The position numbers and the translations under genes are program-made. The notes beneath the pieces are model-generated. The model ran no database searches. It was not told the DNA's origin and saw nothing but the letters and a program-made list of their open reading frames with translations. Source: Halomonas sp. (GTDB taxonomy: Bacteria; Pseudomonadota; Gammaproteobacteria; Pseudomonadales; Halomonadaceae). Taken from it: 14,440 nucleotides of DNA. Below, in pieces: positions 13,528 to 14,440 of this stretch. The stretch's first letter is position 1. Each line of letters opens with the position of its first letter. The stretch covers positions 1 to 14,440 of the forward strand of contig SKHS01000219.1 in assembly GCA_007116835.1 (NCBI GenBank). Direction: 5' to 3'.

Positions 13528-14440
13528 ATGACGGAAACCACCCAAATGCCGCCCATTGTGGTCGCGGCGCTGTATAAATTTGTCACGCTGAACGATTTCG
13601 AAGCGCTGCGTGAGCCGCTGCGTCAAGTGATGGTCGATAACGATGTTAAGGGCACGCTGCTGCTGGCTAAAGAAGGCATTAACGGTACCGTAGCTGGCAC
13701 CCGCGATGGCATTGATGCCCTGCTGGCCTGGCTGACCGCCGATCCTCGCTTAAGCGATATCGACCATAAAGAGTCTTACTGCGACGAAACGCCGTTCTAC
13801 CGCACGAAGGTGAAGCTGAAAAAAGAGATTGTCACCTTGGGTGTACCGGATATCGACCCCAACGACACTGTGGGCACCTACGTTGAACCGGAAGATTGGA
13901 ACGCCGTGATCTCTGACCCGGAGGTGCTGGTCATTGACACCCGTAATGATTACGAGGTGGCGATTGGCAGCTTTGAGCGGGCAATTGACCCGAAAACGAC
14001 CACCTTCCGTGAGTTTCCTGAGTACGTGCGCGAGCACTACAACCCGGAACAACATAAGAAAGTCGCCATGTTCTGCACCGGCGGTATCCGCTGTGAAAAG
14101 GCTTCCAGCTTTATGCTGAAAGAGGGCTTTGAAGAGGTGTATCACCTAAAAGGTGGCGTGCTGAACTACCTTGAAAAAGTGCCGGAAGAGCAGTCTTTAT
14201 GGCGCGGTGAGTGTTTCGTGTTTGATAACCGGGTCACCGTGCGTCACGACCTAAGCGAAGGCGAGCATGAGCAGTGCCACGCCTGCCGGATGCCTATCTC
14301 GCGTGATGATATGGAATGCCTATGGGTCCGTGTGCAGACCTGCAAAGGCGTGCTGAAAGTGTGTGCGATGTCTGCACCAGACCCGGAGTACATGGCTTGG
14401 CTGATCGCCAAGCTGCAAGAGCAGATCGCGAAACTGGAGG
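13528..14440 (+). CDS. trhO: tRNA uridine(34) hydroxylase, TrhO/YceA rhodanese family (3' end outside window)
   Basis: Family members hydroxylate tRNA uridine 34 to 5-hydroxyuridine, the precursor of mo5U/cmo5U. 304 codons are visible and the frame is still open; E. coli YceA has about 350. The N-terminal domain (about 9-100) has ALYKF, AKEGINGTVAG and PFYRTKVKLKKEIV. The rhodanese domain (about 120-225) has VIDTRNDYE (135-143) and the active-site loop CTGGIRCEK (183-191) with C183. A QCHAC pair (C250, C253) follows. After that the tail departs from what I remember of the family: the expected second CPxC is absent and the sequence becomes helical (PDPEYMAWLIAKLQEQIAKLE region, 284-304). Codon use supports the frame as read. 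AGGAG lies 6 nt before the ATG. Confidence 0.92.
   Translation, partial: MTETTQMPPIVVAALYKFVTLNDFEALREPLRQVMVDNDVKGTLLLAKEGINGTVAGTRDGIDALLAWLTADPRLSDIDHKESYCDETPFYRTKVKLKKEIVTLGVPDIDPNDTVGTYVEPEDWNAVISDPEVLVIDTRNDYEVAIGSFERAIDPKTTTFREFPEYVREHYNPEQHKKVAMFCTGGIRCEKASSFMLKEGFEEVYHLKGGVLNYLEKVPEEQSLWRGECFVFDNRVTVRHDLSEGEHEQCHACRMPISRDDMECLWVRVQTCKGVLKVCAMSAPDPEYMAWLIAKLQEQIAKLE

Noticed and set aside
14290..14440. Frameshift in trhO leading into the frame that contains CDVC
   Set aside because: Codon use in the annotated frame is strong and typical of the genome to the window edge, while the alternative uses rare codons. Kept only as a question in the findings.
1..14440. A novel defence, mobile or biosynthetic system
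   Set aside because: Every substantial gene falls in a known housekeeping or transport family. I see no transposase, integrase, toxin-antitoxin pair, CRISPR repeats, tRNA or composition shift that would mark an island.

Overview
The window looks like chromosomal DNA of a moderately GC-rich gammaproteobacterium. The closest match I recognise from protein sequence is the Halomonadaceae (Halomonas and relatives), but that assignment is from memory of the families, not a search. Most genes are housekeeping metabolism. I see no mobile elements, phage genes, CRISPR array, tRNA or rRNA, and no clearly new multi-gene system. The most interesting material is regulatory.

Layout: (1) 1-3366, minus strand: part of a general L-amino-acid ABC transporter locus. 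It holds a permease (aapQ, cut by the window edge), its periplasmic binding protein (aapJ) and, upstream, a second binding-protein paralogue about two thirds identical to the first. The gap between the two binding-protein genes holds a good sigma-54 promoter, NtrC-like upstream sites and the terminator of the second copy, which points to nitrogen control. (2) 3410-5433, minus: hemE-speE, an overlapping two-gene operon (haem and polyamine synthesis) ending in a strong terminator. (3) 5654-6289, plus: ribA (riboflavin), divergent from hemE and convergent with the next block. (4) 6314-10976, minus: xseB-ispA-dxs-djlA, tightly packed, followed after 90 bp by a glutathione S-transferase gene. xseB-ispA-dxs is a familiar gammaproteobacterial cluster linking isoprenoid synthesis to a DNA repair nuclease subunit. 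(5) 11259-12503, plus: serA with its own promoter and terminator. (6) 12619-13308, minus: a pirin-family gene converging on the serA terminator. (7) 13528-14440, plus: trhO (yceA-type rhodanese, tRNA U34 hydroxylation), running off the right edge, with an unusual C-terminal tail.

How the parts work together: aapJ captures amino acids in the periplasm and aapQ with off-window partners imports them. The sigma-54/NtrC layout would turn this on when nitrogen is short. Dxs makes DXP for the MEP isoprenoid pathway and IspA makes farnesyl diphosphate from its products; both lie in one transcription unit. The other genes are metabolic neighbours without an obvious functional link.

Start codons were moved from the longest possible frame for hemE (5433), serA (11259) and the pirin gene (13308), using Shine-Dalgarno position, family length and candidate promoter position. 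Promoter, operator and hairpin calls were made by eye. Strong ones are the sigma-54 element and the terminators at 2206-2260, 3410-3439 and 12542-12569; the rest are tentative.
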